This document shows, one piece after another, positions 1 to 7,819 of a stretch of DNA of 64,000 nucleotides (its first letter is position 1; the number at the start of each line of letters is the position of its first letter). The position numbers were made by a program, and so were the translations under genes. Location of the stretch: positions 806,001 to 870,000 of the forward strand of contig NZ_FUYY01000002.1 of the NCBI RefSeq assembly GCF_900168045.1, given 5' to 3'. Below the pieces are notes generated by a model that saw only the letters and a list, made by a program, of their open reading frames with translations, did not search any database and was not told where the DNA came from. The stretch comes from Salegentibacter holothuriorum. Its GTDB lineage: Bacteria; Bacteroidota; Bacteroidia; Flavobacteriales; Flavobacteriaceae.

Positions 1-1053
1 CTTCTGCAATTTACTTTTCCTGAGAAAAATTCAGAAGAAATTGCTGCTATCCTGGGAACTTGCCATTCTATTAGAGATTTTCAGTCTAAGGTGATTTATA
101 ATTCGGTATTAAAGGTTATTGAAAAAAGTACTGAAGGACTTACCTATAGCGGTTTTGATAAATTAAATAGCGACCAGGCTTATTTTTACATGTCTAATCA
201 TCGCGATATTATTCTGGATACTTGCTTATTGAACACTACACTGTATGAGCAGGATTTAATAATGACGGCTTCGGCTATTGGAGATAATTTGGTGCAAAAG
301 TCTTTTTTAATGGCTTTATCTCGTTTAAACAGGAATTTCCTGGTAAAACGCGGAATTAGTCCCCGCGAAATGCTGAAAAGTTCCATGGTGCTTTCAGAAT
401 ATATTAAAAAATTACTGCTAGAAGATGGCCGGTCGGTTTGGATGGCGCAAAGAGAGGGTAGAACCAAAGATGGAAGCGACTATACCCAGCAAGGCGTACT
501 AAAAATGCTTGGCATGGCTAAAGGCAAAAAGAGCCTTGCCGAATATTTTACTGAACTTAAAATTGTTCCGGTAGCGATTTCTTATGAATTTGATCCCACA
601 GATATTCTAAAAATGCCTGAAATTCTTGCCAAGAGAATGAAAGAGGAATATGTAAAATCGGCTAATGAAGATTTTAACACTATTATGCAAGGTGCACTTG
701 GTAATAAAGGGCGTATTCATATTAATGCTGGAGAAGTTCTTGGAAAAGAAGTTTTTGAAGAAATTGAGAAAACACACACTTCTATAAACGCGCAATTGAA
801 AGCGGTAGCTTCAAAAATAGACGAACATATTTATAAGAATTACAAATTATGGCCGGCTAATTATATCGCATTCGATTTGCTGAAAAACTCAGAAACCTAT
901 GCTGGGAAATATTCAGATAAAGAAAAGAGACAATTTGAACGCCGACTTAACAGAAGAGTAGATGTTAAAAATCCCCTGGAGCTCAATAGTTATTTATTAA
1001 TGTATGCAAATCCGGTAATTAATAAAGAAGCGATTTATGAAGAAAAGAGCTAA
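1..1053 (+). CDS. glycerophospholipid acyltransferase-like protein (5' truncated by window edge)
   Basis: The reading frame is open from base 1, so the gene starts upstream of the window; a GTG at base 91 is in frame but the frame continues before it. The protein resembles PlsB/PlsC-type acyltransferases that transfer an acyl chain to glycerol phosphate in membrane lipid synthesis. Seen: a block SNHRDIILD near base 190 corresponding to the catalytic histidine/aspartate region (the spacing is H-x5-D rather than the canonical H-x4-D), and AQREGRTKDG near base 450, matching the substrate-binding EGTRS-like block. No long hydrophobic segment is visible. It overlaps the next gene by 17 bases, so the two are probably cotranscribed. 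The family call is firm; the exact substrate is not. Confidence 0.8.
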   Translation, partial: LLQFTFPEKNSEEIAAILGTCHSIRDFQSKVIYNSVLKVIEKSTEGLTYSGFDKLNSDQAYFYMSNHRDIILDTCLLNTTLYEQDLIMTASAIGDNLVQKSFLMALSRLNRNFLVKRGISPREMLKSSMVLSEYIKKLLLEDGRSVWMAQREGRTKDGSDYTQQGVLKMLGMAKGKKSLAEYFTELKIVPVAISYEFDPTDILKMPEILAKRMKEEYVKSANEDFNTIMQGALGNKGRIHINAGEVLGKEVFEEIEKTHTSINAQLKAVASKIDEHIYKNYKLWPANYIAFDLLKNSETYAGKYSDKEKRQFERRLNRRVDVKNPLELNSYLLMYANPVINKEAIYEEKS

Positions 1054-2065
1054 AATCCTTCTAATATACACCGGTGGAACTATTGGGATGATAAAGGACT
1101 ATGATACCGGAGTCCTAAAAGCTTTTAATTTTAATGAATTATTACAGAATATCCCAGAGCTAAAAATTCTGGAGCACGAAATTGATGCGTTAAGTTTTGA
1201 TGACCCTATGGACTCCTCTAATATGAATGTGGAATGTTGGGTTAAGGTAGCAAATACTATAAACGAAAATTTTGAAGCTTACGATGGTTTTGTGGTATTG
1301 CATGGAAGTGATACCATGTCTTATACCGCATCAGCCTTAAGTTTTATGTTTGAGAATCTTACTAAACCCGTAATTTTCACAGGATCTCAATTGCCTATTG
1401 GAGACCTTAGAACAGATGCTAAAGAAAATCTTATTACCAGTATTCAAATTGCCGGTTTACAAAAAAATGGAAAACCGGTAATTTCTGAAGTAGGACTTTA
1501 TTTTGAATATAAATTATATAGAGCCAACAGAACGACAAAGATTAATGCAGAGCATTTTCAGGCTTTTGCTTCCCTTAATTATGCGCCCTTAGCTGAATCT
1601 GGTGTTTATTTATCGGTGAATCATAATGCGCTTTGGCGACCCAACCGAAGACAAAAAACAAAATTACATACCGGTTTTAGTAATGAAATATTAGTTTTAA
1701 AGATATTTCCAGGCATAAATGCGGCAACTGTAGAGTATATATTGTCTAAACCAGGACTAAAAGGAGTGGTTCTTGAAACTTACGGAAGTGGCAATGCTCC
1801 CAGTGATGATTGGTTTCTTGATATTCTGGAAAAGAAAATTTCAAAAGGATTAATTATAGTAAATGTTACACAATGTATAGGGGGTAGTGTGGTAATGGGA
1901 CAGTATGAAACCAGTGTGCAGCTTAAAAAGATAGGGGTGATTTCAGGAAAAGACATAAGTACTGAGGCTGCAGTAGCAAAATTAATGTACCTTTTGGGAA
2001 AAGAATTATCGCCAAAAGTTTTTAAAACTATCTTTGAAACTTCATTAAGAGGGGAAATGTCATAA
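1037..2065 (+). CDS. ansA: type I (cytoplasmic) L-asparaginase
   Basis: Hydrolyses L-asparagine to aspartate and ammonia. The 342-residue protein carries the two threonine-containing active-site blocks of the family: YTGGTIGM at residues 11-18 and HGSDTM near residue 95, followed by TGSQLPIGDLRTDA, the tetramer-type substrate loop. There is no signal peptide, so it is the cytoplasmic type I enzyme rather than the periplasmic type II. The ATG overlaps the end of the acyltransferase gene by 17 bases, and the gene stops about 75 bases before tRNA-Ser. Length and motifs are normal for AnsA. Confidence 0.93.
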   Translation: MKKRAKILLIYTGGTIGMIKDYDTGVLKAFNFNELLQNIPELKILEHEIDALSFDDPMDSSNMNVECWVKVANTINENFEAYDGFVVLHGSDTMSYTASALSFMFENLTKPVIFTGSQLPIGDLRTDAKENLITSIQIAGLQKNGKPVISEVGLYFEYKLYRANRTTKINAEHFQAFASLNYAPLAESGVYLSVNHNALWRPNRRQKTKLHTGFSNEILVLKIFPGINAATVEYILSKPGLKGVVLETYGSGNAPSDDWFLDILEKKISKGLIIVNVTQCIGGSVVMGQYETSVQLKKIGVISGKDISTEAAVAKLMYLLGKELSPKVFKTIFETSLRGEMS

Positions 2066-2139
2066 AATTAACGGCAGATGCTTGATGGAGTATATTTTTT
2101 TTCGTTATTTGGCGAACCGTTTAGAAAACGTTAATAAAA

Positions 2140-2227
2140 AGAGAGGTGGCCGAGTGGTCGAAGGCGCACGCCTGGAAAGTGTGTATACGCCACAAGCGTA
2201 TCGAGGGTTCGAATCCCTTCCTCTCTG
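2140..2227 (+). tRNA. tRNA-Ser (anticodon GGA)
   Basis: Full class II cloverleaf with a long variable arm. The acceptor stem pairs AGAGAGG (2140-2146) with CCTCTCT (2220-2226); the discriminator base is G, as expected for serine. The anticodon stem is CACGC/GTGTG with loop CTGGAAA, giving anticodon GGA at 2174-2176. The T arm is GAGGG-TTCGAAT-CCCTT. The 3' CCA is not encoded (GCAA follows). Confidence 0.96.
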
Positions 2228-2305
2228 CAATAATTATTATATTTTTATTAAAAATTTATTTTTATATCTTTAACCCTTTAACTAATTAAATTAAGACAAA
2301 CAGTA

Positions 2306-3109
2306 ATGAAAAGATTATTTTCTATTTTGGTAATCGCCGCGGTGATGGTGCTTGGAGCCGGAAACCTAAATGCGGCCAATGATGTTAACACATTACCTGG
2401 AACAATTGTAAATTTTGTACAGGATGAAGAGGCTGCAGCTGCCGCAGATGAGGCAGGGGAAGAAACTCTTGGTTTTCATCAGGAACTTAAAAAACGTTTT
2501 ATAGAAGGTGGTCCTGCATTTATGGGGATTGTTCTTTTATGTTTAATTCTTGGTTTGGCTGTTGCCATTGAGAGAATTATCTTTTTAAACCTTTCTACTA
2601 CGAATACTAGGAAATTAGCTAGAAATGTAGAAGATGCTTTAAATAGTGGTGGTGTAGAGTCAGCTAAGGAAGTTTGTAGAAATACAAAAGGACCGGTTGC
2701 TTCTATTTACTATCAGGGTCTGGATCGTGCAGATGAAAGCATTGATGCTGCAGAGAAAGCTGTAGTAGCTTACGGTGGTGTGCAAATGGGACAATTAGAG
2801 AAGAATGTTTCCTGGTTATCTCTATTTATCGCTATTGCTCCTATGCTTGGTTTCATGGGTACTGTAATTGGTATGATTACTGCCTTCGATAGAATTGAAG
2901 CTGCTGGTGATATGCAACCATCTCTTGTTGCAGGAGGTATTAAAGTGGCACTTCTTACAACCGTATTTGGTTTGATCGTGGCTATTATTCTTCAAATTTT
3001 TTACAATTACATTATCGCTAAAATAGATAGTATTGTAAACGATATGGAAGATGCATCTATCACACTTATCGATATATTGGTGGCTTACAAAAACAAAAAA
3101 AGAATCTAA
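2306..3109 (+). CDS. exbB: ExbB/TolQ/MotA-family proton channel protein
   Basis: Inner-membrane subunit that uses the proton gradient to energise a TonB- or TolA-like partner. The 267-residue protein has an N-terminal hydrophobic segment (residues 1-23, possibly a signal peptide), an acidic low-complexity stretch (EEAAAAADEAGEE), then three membrane segments near residues 74-97, 170-192 and 205-232. The conserved channel block is APMLGFMGTVIGMITAF. It is the first gene of a tight run: a 14-base gap to a 4-TM protein, then two ExbD proteins. TATATCTTTAAC about 50 bases upstream loosely resembles the Bacteroidota -7 element. With many TonB receptors expected in this group, a TonB-energising role is likely, but gliding or Tol-like roles are not excluded. 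Confidence 0.92.
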   Translation: MKRLFSILVIAAVMVLGAGNLNAANDVNTLPGTIVNFVQDEEAAAAADEAGEETLGFHQELKKRFIEGGPAFMGIVLLCLILGLAVAIERIIFLNLSTTNTRKLARNVEDALNSGGVESAKEVCRNTKGPVASIYYQGLDRADESIDAAEKAVVAYGGVQMGQLEKNVSWLSLFIAIAPMLGFMGTVIGMITAFDRIEAAGDMQPSLVAGGIKVALLTTVFGLIVAIILQIFYNYIIAKIDSIVNDMEDASITLIDILVAYKNKKRI

Positions 3110-3123
3110 GACCAGATTAAATT

Positions 3124-3561
3124 ATGACTTTACATAAAATATTAAAATATGTATCCATCGTTATCGGCGTTATAGGTCTTATCCTTCTTGGTAGGATCTT
3201 AGTTGAAGACGGTGATGCTATAGAGGCCTCGGCCGATTTGCAAACCAGTTTGCTCAATCCATTTATGTATGTTGCATATTTAGTATTGGCAATTGTTATT
3301 GCTTTGGTTGCTATTTTCGTAATTAAAGGCCTGTTTAAAGGAAATATTAAAAATACATTAATAGCTATTGGAGCGTTTCTCGCAGTTATTATAATTGCTT
3401 ACCTTGTTACAGACGGATCTCAAATGACGCTTAAGGACGGAGATATACTTTCGGCCAGTTCAGCCCATTGGATAAGTGCAGGTTTAGTAACCTTCTATAT
3501 CTTAGCAGGGATTGCAATTTTAGCAATGTTTATTTCCGGAGTTAAAAAATTAACTAAATAG
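3124..3561 (+). CDS. four-helix membrane protein of the ExbB/ExbD operon
   Basis: I do not recognise a named family. The 145-residue protein is almost entirely hydrophobic, with predicted membrane helices near residues 8-27, 45-70, 76-96 and 117-140. A short polar loop after helix 1 (VEDGDAIEASADLQ) and another after helix 3 probably face the periplasm. It lies between exbB and the first exbD with gaps of 14 and 4 bases, so it is very likely translated with them and may be an accessory subunit of the proton channel complex. That role is inferred from position only. Confidence 0.8.
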   Translation: MTLHKILKYVSIVIGVIGLILLGRILVEDGDAIEASADLQTSLLNPFMYVAYLVLAIVIALVAIFVIKGLFKGNIKNTLIAIGAFLAVIIIAYLVTDGSQMTLKDGDILSASSAHWISAGLVTFYILAGIAILAMFISGVKKLTK

Positions 3562-3565
3562 AATT

Positions 3566-4177
3566 ATGGCAAGAAGAGAAGCACCAGAAGTTAATGCCGG
3601 TTCTATGGCCGATATTGCTTTCTTGCTACTAATCTTCTTTTTGGTAAGCACAACCATTGAGACAGATAGTGGGATTAGTAGGAAACTACCCCCATGGCAG
3701 CCAGAAGAGCAAGATCCACCGGTAATTAAAGAACGAAATATCTTCCAGGTATTGGTGAATAGTAATAACCAGTTGCTTGTAGAAGGTGAGGATATGGAGA
3801 TAGAGGAACTGAGGCAAGCCGCAGTAGATTTTATCGATAATGGTGGAGGAACAGGTGATGAAGCTTGTGATTTTTGCCAGGGAGAAGGAAGCTCTAGTTC
3901 TTCTGTAAACCCACGAAAAGCTATTATCTCTTTGGTAAATAACCGGGGAACCGAGTATGGAACTTATATCGCAGTACAAAACGAACTTGTAGCGGCTTAT
4001 AACCAACTTAGAGATAGGGAAGCGCAACGTTTGTTTGGTACTACTTTTACAGAGATGGAAGCTAAATTTAACGACTCGCGTACAAGTGAAGGCGCTCAAG
4101 AAACGCTTAAAGAGAGAATTGAATTGATTAAAGATATGATTCCTCAAAAGCTTTCTGAAGCCGAACCGCAGAGTTAA
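3566..4177 (+). CDS. exbD: ExbD/TolR-family biopolymer transport protein (first copy)
   Basis: Partner of ExbB in the proton-driven motor. One membrane helix lies near the N terminus (residues about 15-36, SMADIAFLLLIFFLVSTTI) and contains the conserved proton-carrying aspartate at residue 16; a periplasmic domain follows. At 203 residues it is longer than usual. It has an insertion with two cysteines and a serine run (EACDFCQGEGSSSSS) around residues 95-112, which may be a redox or metal-sensitive loop. It sits 4 bases after the 4-TM gene and 35 bases before a second, shorter ExbD, an arrangement in which two ExbD types could form a heteromer. Confidence 0.92.
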   Translation: MARREAPEVNAGSMADIAFLLLIFFLVSTTIETDSGISRKLPPWQPEEQDPPVIKERNIFQVLVNSNNQLLVEGEDMEIEELRQAAVDFIDNGGGTGDEACDFCQGEGSSSSSVNPRKAIISLVNNRGTEYGTYIAVQNELVAAYNQLRDREAQRLFGTTFTEMEAKFNDSRTSEGAQETLKERIELIKDMIPQKLSEAEPQS

Positions 4178-4212
4178 TAACCTAATTTAAAACTTAAATT
4201 TAAGACTCAATT

Positions 4213-4695
4213 ATGTCTAAATTCAAAAAGAAAAAAAGCGAAGGGCAACCAGCCATTAGTACAGCATCTTTACCAGATATTGTATTTATGTTACTGTTCT
4301 TCTTTATGGTTGTTACCGTTATGCGACAAAATACGTTGATGGTACAAAATAAACTACCATTCGCTAATCAAGTTGAGAAACTGGATAAGAAAGATCTCGT
4401 TATGTACATTTACGCTGGAAAACCCAGCCAAAGATATCAGGAAAGATTTGGTTCTGAAGCCAGGATCCAATTAAATGATAAATTTGCCGGAGTTGGTGAA
4501 GTACAACAGTTTATCTTTTCAGAAAGAGAAACTAAGAGAGAAGAGTTGATTCCATATCTTACAACTGCCCTAAAGGTAGACGAAGAAACAAATATGGGAT
4601 TAGTTTCAGACATTAAGCAAGAATTAAGAAAAGCTGAAGCTCTTAAAATCAACTATACAACCAAAGAAGGAGATGCATTACAAAATATGCAATAA
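4213..4695 (+). CDS. exbD: ExbD/TolR-family biopolymer transport protein (second copy)
   Basis: Second ExbD-type subunit of the operon, 160 residues. A lysine-rich cytoplasmic tail (KFKKKK) is followed by a membrane helix at residues about 21-40 with the conserved aspartate in SLPDIVFMLLFFF (residue 22). The periplasmic part differs clearly from the first copy and lacks its cysteine loop. It is the last gene of the run: a strong hairpin with a T tract follows 33 bases after the stop. Confidence 0.92.
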   Translation: MSKFKKKKSEGQPAISTASLPDIVFMLLFFFMVVTVMRQNTLMVQNKLPFANQVEKLDKKDLVMYIYAGKPSQRYQERFGSEARIQLNDKFAGVGEVQQFIFSERETKREELIPYLTTALKVDEETNMGLVSDIKQELRKAEALKINYTTKEGDALQNMQ

Positions 4696-4728
4696 AGGCC
4701 AATAGGTCATTTTTTCAAAACTGTATAA

Positions 4729-4772
4729 AACATCCTGTCTAAATTTAAATATTAGGCAGGATGTTTTTTTTA
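4729..4772 (+). terminator. rho-independent terminator after the ExbB/ExbD operon
   Basis: A 14-bp stem pairs 4729-4742 with 4752-4765 (AACATCCTGTCTAA against TTAGGCAGGATGTT, one G-T wobble) and is followed by eight Ts. It separates the motor operon from the barrel gene. It also shows that an in-frame ATG at 4761 cannot be that gene's start. Confidence 0.88.
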
Positions 4773-4786
4773 TCTTTAAACGTAAA

Positions 4787-4794
4787 TATCTTTG
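4787..4794 (+). promoter_or_regulatory. -7 promoter element for the outer-membrane barrel gene
   Basis: TATCTTTG matches the Bacteroidota -7 consensus TAnnTTTG. It ends 8 bases before the chosen ATG at 4803. The expected -33 TTTG position falls in the terminator T run (TTTT). This supports independent transcription of the barrel gene. Confidence 0.5.
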
Positions 4795-4802
4795 GATTGG
4801 AA

Positions 4803-5531
4803 ATGAACAAATTATTCAAATCTCTTTATTGCTTATTTGTTGTTTTTAGTCTTCCCTTGTCAGCTCAAACTGAAGTAGAGGAGGAGCTTTCGCGTATTCC
4901 TGATTCTGTTCCTTTTATTATAGATAGCTTGTACCGGGAAGATCAATTTTACGTTGGCTTGACTTTTAACCTTATAAGTAATAAGCCTAATGCTATTTCC
5001 CAATCTGGTTTTTCAGGAGGAATTCACGCCGGTTTCACCAGGGATTTTCCGCTCAATAAACGGCGAAATGTAGCGATAGCTTTTGGTTTGGGCTGGTCCT
5101 TGAATAGCTACAGCCAAAACCTTTTTATAGGGGAAGATGAGGCCGGAGAAAGTGTTTTTAGGGAATTAACCAATAATATAGATTATAGCACCAACAGGTT
5201 TACTACACAACTCGTTGAAGCACCTTTAGAATTTCGTTGGCGTACTTCTACGGCTGAAACTTATAAATTTTGGAGAATTTATACCGGCCTAAGACTAGGT
5301 TATATTTATCATTTTAAAAGCAATTTTGTACAGCCCAATAACAGGGTTGTTCAAACCAATGTTCCCGAATTAGACCGTTTCCGGGTGGGAGCAACATTTA
5401 CCTTTGGCTACAATACGTTTAACTTTCATATTTATTATAGTCTTAACTCACTATTTCCGGATGCTTCATTGAATGGTGAAAGCATAGATATTTCTGTGTT
5501 TAGAGCGGGCCTTATGTTCTATATATTATAG
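4803..5531 (+). CDS. outer-membrane beta-barrel protein, PorT-like
   Basis: A 242-residue secreted protein starting at ATG 4803. The start was chosen because a clean signal peptide (MNKLFKSLYCLF...LPLSAQ) begins there and the earlier ATG at 4761 lies in a terminator. The mature part has alternating aromatic/polar strands typical of small beta barrels (HAGFTRDFPLNKRR, GLRLGYIYHF, RVGATFTFGYN) and ends in a hydrophobic strand with a terminal IL. Resemblance to the PorT family (type IX secretion or gliding accessory barrels) is by overall pattern; whether it is the functional PorT/SprT is uncertain. It runs convergently into the next minus-strand gene with a 6-base overlap. Confidence 0.75.
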   Translation: MNKLFKSLYCLFVVFSLPLSAQTEVEEELSRIPDSVPFIIDSLYREDQFYVGLTFNLISNKPNAISQSGFSGGIHAGFTRDFPLNKRRNVAIAFGLGWSLNSYSQNLFIGEDEAGESVFRELTNNIDYSTNRFTTQLVEAPLEFRWRTSTAETYKFWRIYTGLRLGYIYHFKSNFVQPNNRVVQTNVPELDRFRVGATFTFGYNTFNFHIYYSLNSLFPDASLNGESIDISVFRAGLMFYIL

Positions 5532-6131
5532 CCATAGATTTAGTACTATAATTTGAGTTAAGATTCCGCATGAAAGGCCTAAGAGTAATTCGTTTATCGT
5601 GTGAGCTTTATAATAGAGCCTGGAAGAGGCCGTAAGACCAAGGGCAAGAATTACAAAACTAAAAGTATACACTAAATTTATTTTAAAATTTAGGCTTATA
5701 CCAATTAGAAACACCAATAAACCGCCCATCCCCATCATGTGTAAACTAGCTTTTAGTCTAAATATTACCATAACAAAAGCTAATATTGTGGCGAAAAGAA
5801 CTCCTGTGAAATAGTAATAAAGCGCGGCGTAATTATATGCATTTAAAATCTGGTTTAAAACCATGGTGATTAAAATAGCATAGAATAACAACGGCCATTT
5901 TCTTTCTTTTACGTCTATTAAAAATATGGATTGCGCTTTTCCAAGGTTTTTTAATAAAAAATAAAAGACTATAGGAATAAAAATAGTAAGGATCGCAATA
6001 GCCAATAATTTTCCCTGTACTATACCTTCAGGAAAAAATCTGGGGGTGAAAATAAAATATAAAAAACTGGCCGCCAGCGGAAGCCATAACGGATGAAATA
6101 TAAAAGAAGCGCTTTTTAAAAGGAATCTCAT
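5526..6131 (-). CDS. PAP2-like integral membrane protein (degenerate phosphatase motifs)
   Basis: A 201-residue protein with about six hydrophobic helices. Motifs resemble the PAP2 lipid phosphatase superfamily but are altered: KERKWP in place of KxxxxxxRP, LHMMG in place of PSGH, and SRLYYKAHTINE in place of SRxxxxxHxxxD (the final D is E). It may act on undecaprenyl-pyrophosphate-like lipids or be inactive. Its start codon overlaps the stop of rpoN by one base (TAATG), so it is translationally coupled to rpoN. The membrane-protein call is firm; the enzymatic call is tentative. Confidence 0.75.
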   Translation of the reverse strand: MRFLLKSASFIFHPLWLPLAASFLYFIFTPRFFPEGIVQGKLLAIAILTIFIPIVFYFLLKNLGKAQSIFLIDVKERKWPLLFYAILITMVLNQILNAYNYAALYYYFTGVLFATILAFVMVIFRLKASLHMMGMGGLLVFLIGISLNFKINLVYTFSFVILALGLTASSRLYYKAHTINELLLGLSCGILTQIIVLNLWL

Positions 6132-7597
6132 TAAATCTCTTTTCGAAGCCTGGCAACCGAAATGTCTAATTGCTCTCTATACTTTGCTACTGTTCTGCGT
6201 GCTATTGGGTAACCTTTGTCTTTTAAAACCTTTGCGAGTTTTTCATCGGTAAGTGGTTTGCGCTTATCTTCTTCTTCAATAGACATTTCCAGAATTTTTT
6301 TGATCTCCCTGGTAGAAACATCTTCGCCCTGATCATTTTTCATAGATTCAGAGAAGAATTCCTTTATGAGCTTGGTGCCATAAGGTGTGTCAACATATTT
6401 ACTATTGGCCACCCTTGAAACCGTGGACACATCCATTTCTATTTCATCGGCAATATCTTTTAAGATCATAGGTCTAAGGTTTCTTTCATCGCCAGATAGA
6501 AAATATTTTTTCTGGTAATTCATAATAGAACTCATAGTGACCATTAAGGTTTGCTGTCTTTGTTGTATAGCCTCAATAAACCATTTTGCGGCATCTAGTT
6601 TCTGCTTTATAAACATTACCGCATCTTTCTGGGCTTTTGTCTTTTCTTTAGATTCCTTGTAACCTTTTAGCATATCGCTATAATCACGGGAAACATGCAT
6701 CTGTGGCGCATTTCTTCCGTTAAGACTTAATTCTAAATCCCCATCTATAATTTTTATGGTAAAATCTGGAATTACGTGTTCTACCATTCTTGTGTTCCCT
6801 GAATAAGATCCTCCCGGTTTCGGATTTAAATGCTCAATAACGTCTATGGCTTCGCGAAGTTCGTCTTCAGAAATATCGTGCCTGGAAATTATTTTGGTAT
6901 AATGTTTTTTGCTGAATTGGTCAAAAGAGCGATCAAGGATATCCTCGGCCAATTCTACAGCTTTTGTGGGCTCTTTTCGCCTTAATTGAATAAGTAGACA
7001 CTCCTGAAGAGATCTTGCTCCTACGCCCGCCGGATCCAGTTCCTGGACCTTTTTTAGTACTTTCTCTACCGAATCTTCATCGGTATAAATATTTTGGGTA
7101 AAAGCCAGGTCATCTACAACATCCTGTAACTCCCTTCTTAAATAGCCACTTTCATCTACGCTGCCTACCAGAAATGCAGCTATCTGTTCTTCGGTTTCAT
7201 CAAACCTAAGGGTGCTTAACTGTGTGGTTAAATACTGGGTAAACGAAGTTCCAGCAGCATAGGGCACACTTTTTTCATCATCATCAGGACTATAATTGTT
7301 GGCTTGAAGCCTGTAATTGGGTACCTCGTCATCACTTAAATACTCATCAACGTCTATTTCAGCTTCAATAGATTCGGTTCCTTCGTCTTCCCGTTCTCTT
7401 TCATTATAATCGTCTTCATATTCCTCAAATTCGTCTTTGGCCTCCAATTTACCATCTTCCAGTGCCGGATTTTCTTCCAGTTCCTGTTTTATACGCTGCT
7501 CAAAAGCTTGCGTAGGCAATTGTATAAGCTTCATCAGCTGTATTTGCTGTGGAGAAAGCTTTTGAGATAACTTGAGATTTAGTTGCTGTTTAAGCAT
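6131..7597 (-). CDS. rpoN: RNA polymerase sigma-54 factor
   Basis: A 488-residue alternative sigma factor. Region I is glutamine/leucine rich (LKLSQKLSPQQIQLMKLIQL at the N terminus) and contacts activators; a long acidic region II follows (residues about 45-110), then the core-binding domain, a helix-turn-helix (DVSTVSRVANSKYV), and the C-terminal RpoN box ARRTVAKYREQL that reads the -24 element. Length is normal. No bacterial enhancer-binding protein gene lies in this window, so its regulon cannot be read here. It is followed by the PAP2-like gene with a one-base overlap. Confidence 0.96.
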   Translation of the reverse strand: MLKQQLNLKLSQKLSPQQIQLMKLIQLPTQAFEQRIKQELEENPALEDGKLEAKDEFEEYEDDYNEREREDEGTESIEAEIDVDEYLSDDEVPNYRLQANNYSPDDDEKSVPYAAGTSFTQYLTTQLSTLRFDETEEQIAAFLVGSVDESGYLRRELQDVVDDLAFTQNIYTDEDSVEKVLKKVQELDPAGVGARSLQECLLIQLRRKEPTKAVELAEDILDRSFDQFSKKHYTKIISRHDISEDELREAIDVIEHLNPKPGGSYSGNTRMVEHVIPDFTIKIIDGDLELSLNGRNAPQMHVSRDYSDMLKGYKESKEKTKAQKDAVMFIKQKLDAAKWFIEAIQQRQQTLMVTMSSIMNYQKKYFLSGDERNLRPMILKDIADEIEMDVSTVSRVANSKYVDTPYGTKLIKEFFSESMKNDQGEDVSTREIKKILEMSIEEEDKRKPLTDEKLAKVLKDKGYPIARRTVAKYREQLDISVARLRKEI

Positions 7598-7615
7598 AAA
7601 ACTTATTTTGCTTTA

Positions 7616-7700
7616 CTTGATAATCAAGATTTAATTACTTCGAGTTTCACCCCAAGGTAGTTTACTTTTACTAAGTAAGATTTAATTACTTCAACGCCGG
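7616..7700. repeat. paired 16-bp direct repeat in the rpoN upstream gap
   Basis: AAGATTTAATTACTTC occurs twice, at 7626-7641 and 7677-7692, 51 bases apart. The sequence between (CCCCAAGGTAGTTTACT) resembles the right end of the repeat family seen at 16.9, 28.5 and 60.4 kb. The 222-base gap shows nothing else that I can name. Confidence 0.55.
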
Positions 7701-7819
7701 GTTGAAACGTTTGTTGTCTCTAATTCCTATTCCTAAAATATTAGGATGGTTTACTACAAAAATAGGCAAAACAAAGCTAGGTAGCCTTTGGCACAGTAAA
7801 TGATTGTGGTAAATTTTTG

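Noticed and set aside
2082-2273. 63-codon open frame across tRNA-Ser
   Set aside because: It reads through the complete tRNA cloverleaf, so it is a shadow.
3686-4147. 153-codon minus-strand frame over the first exbD
   Set aside because: It is antisense to a clear ExbD protein.
4761-4802. Upstream ATG for the barrel protein
   Set aside because: It lies in the terminator stem after the ExbD gene, while the signal peptide and promoter point to 4803.
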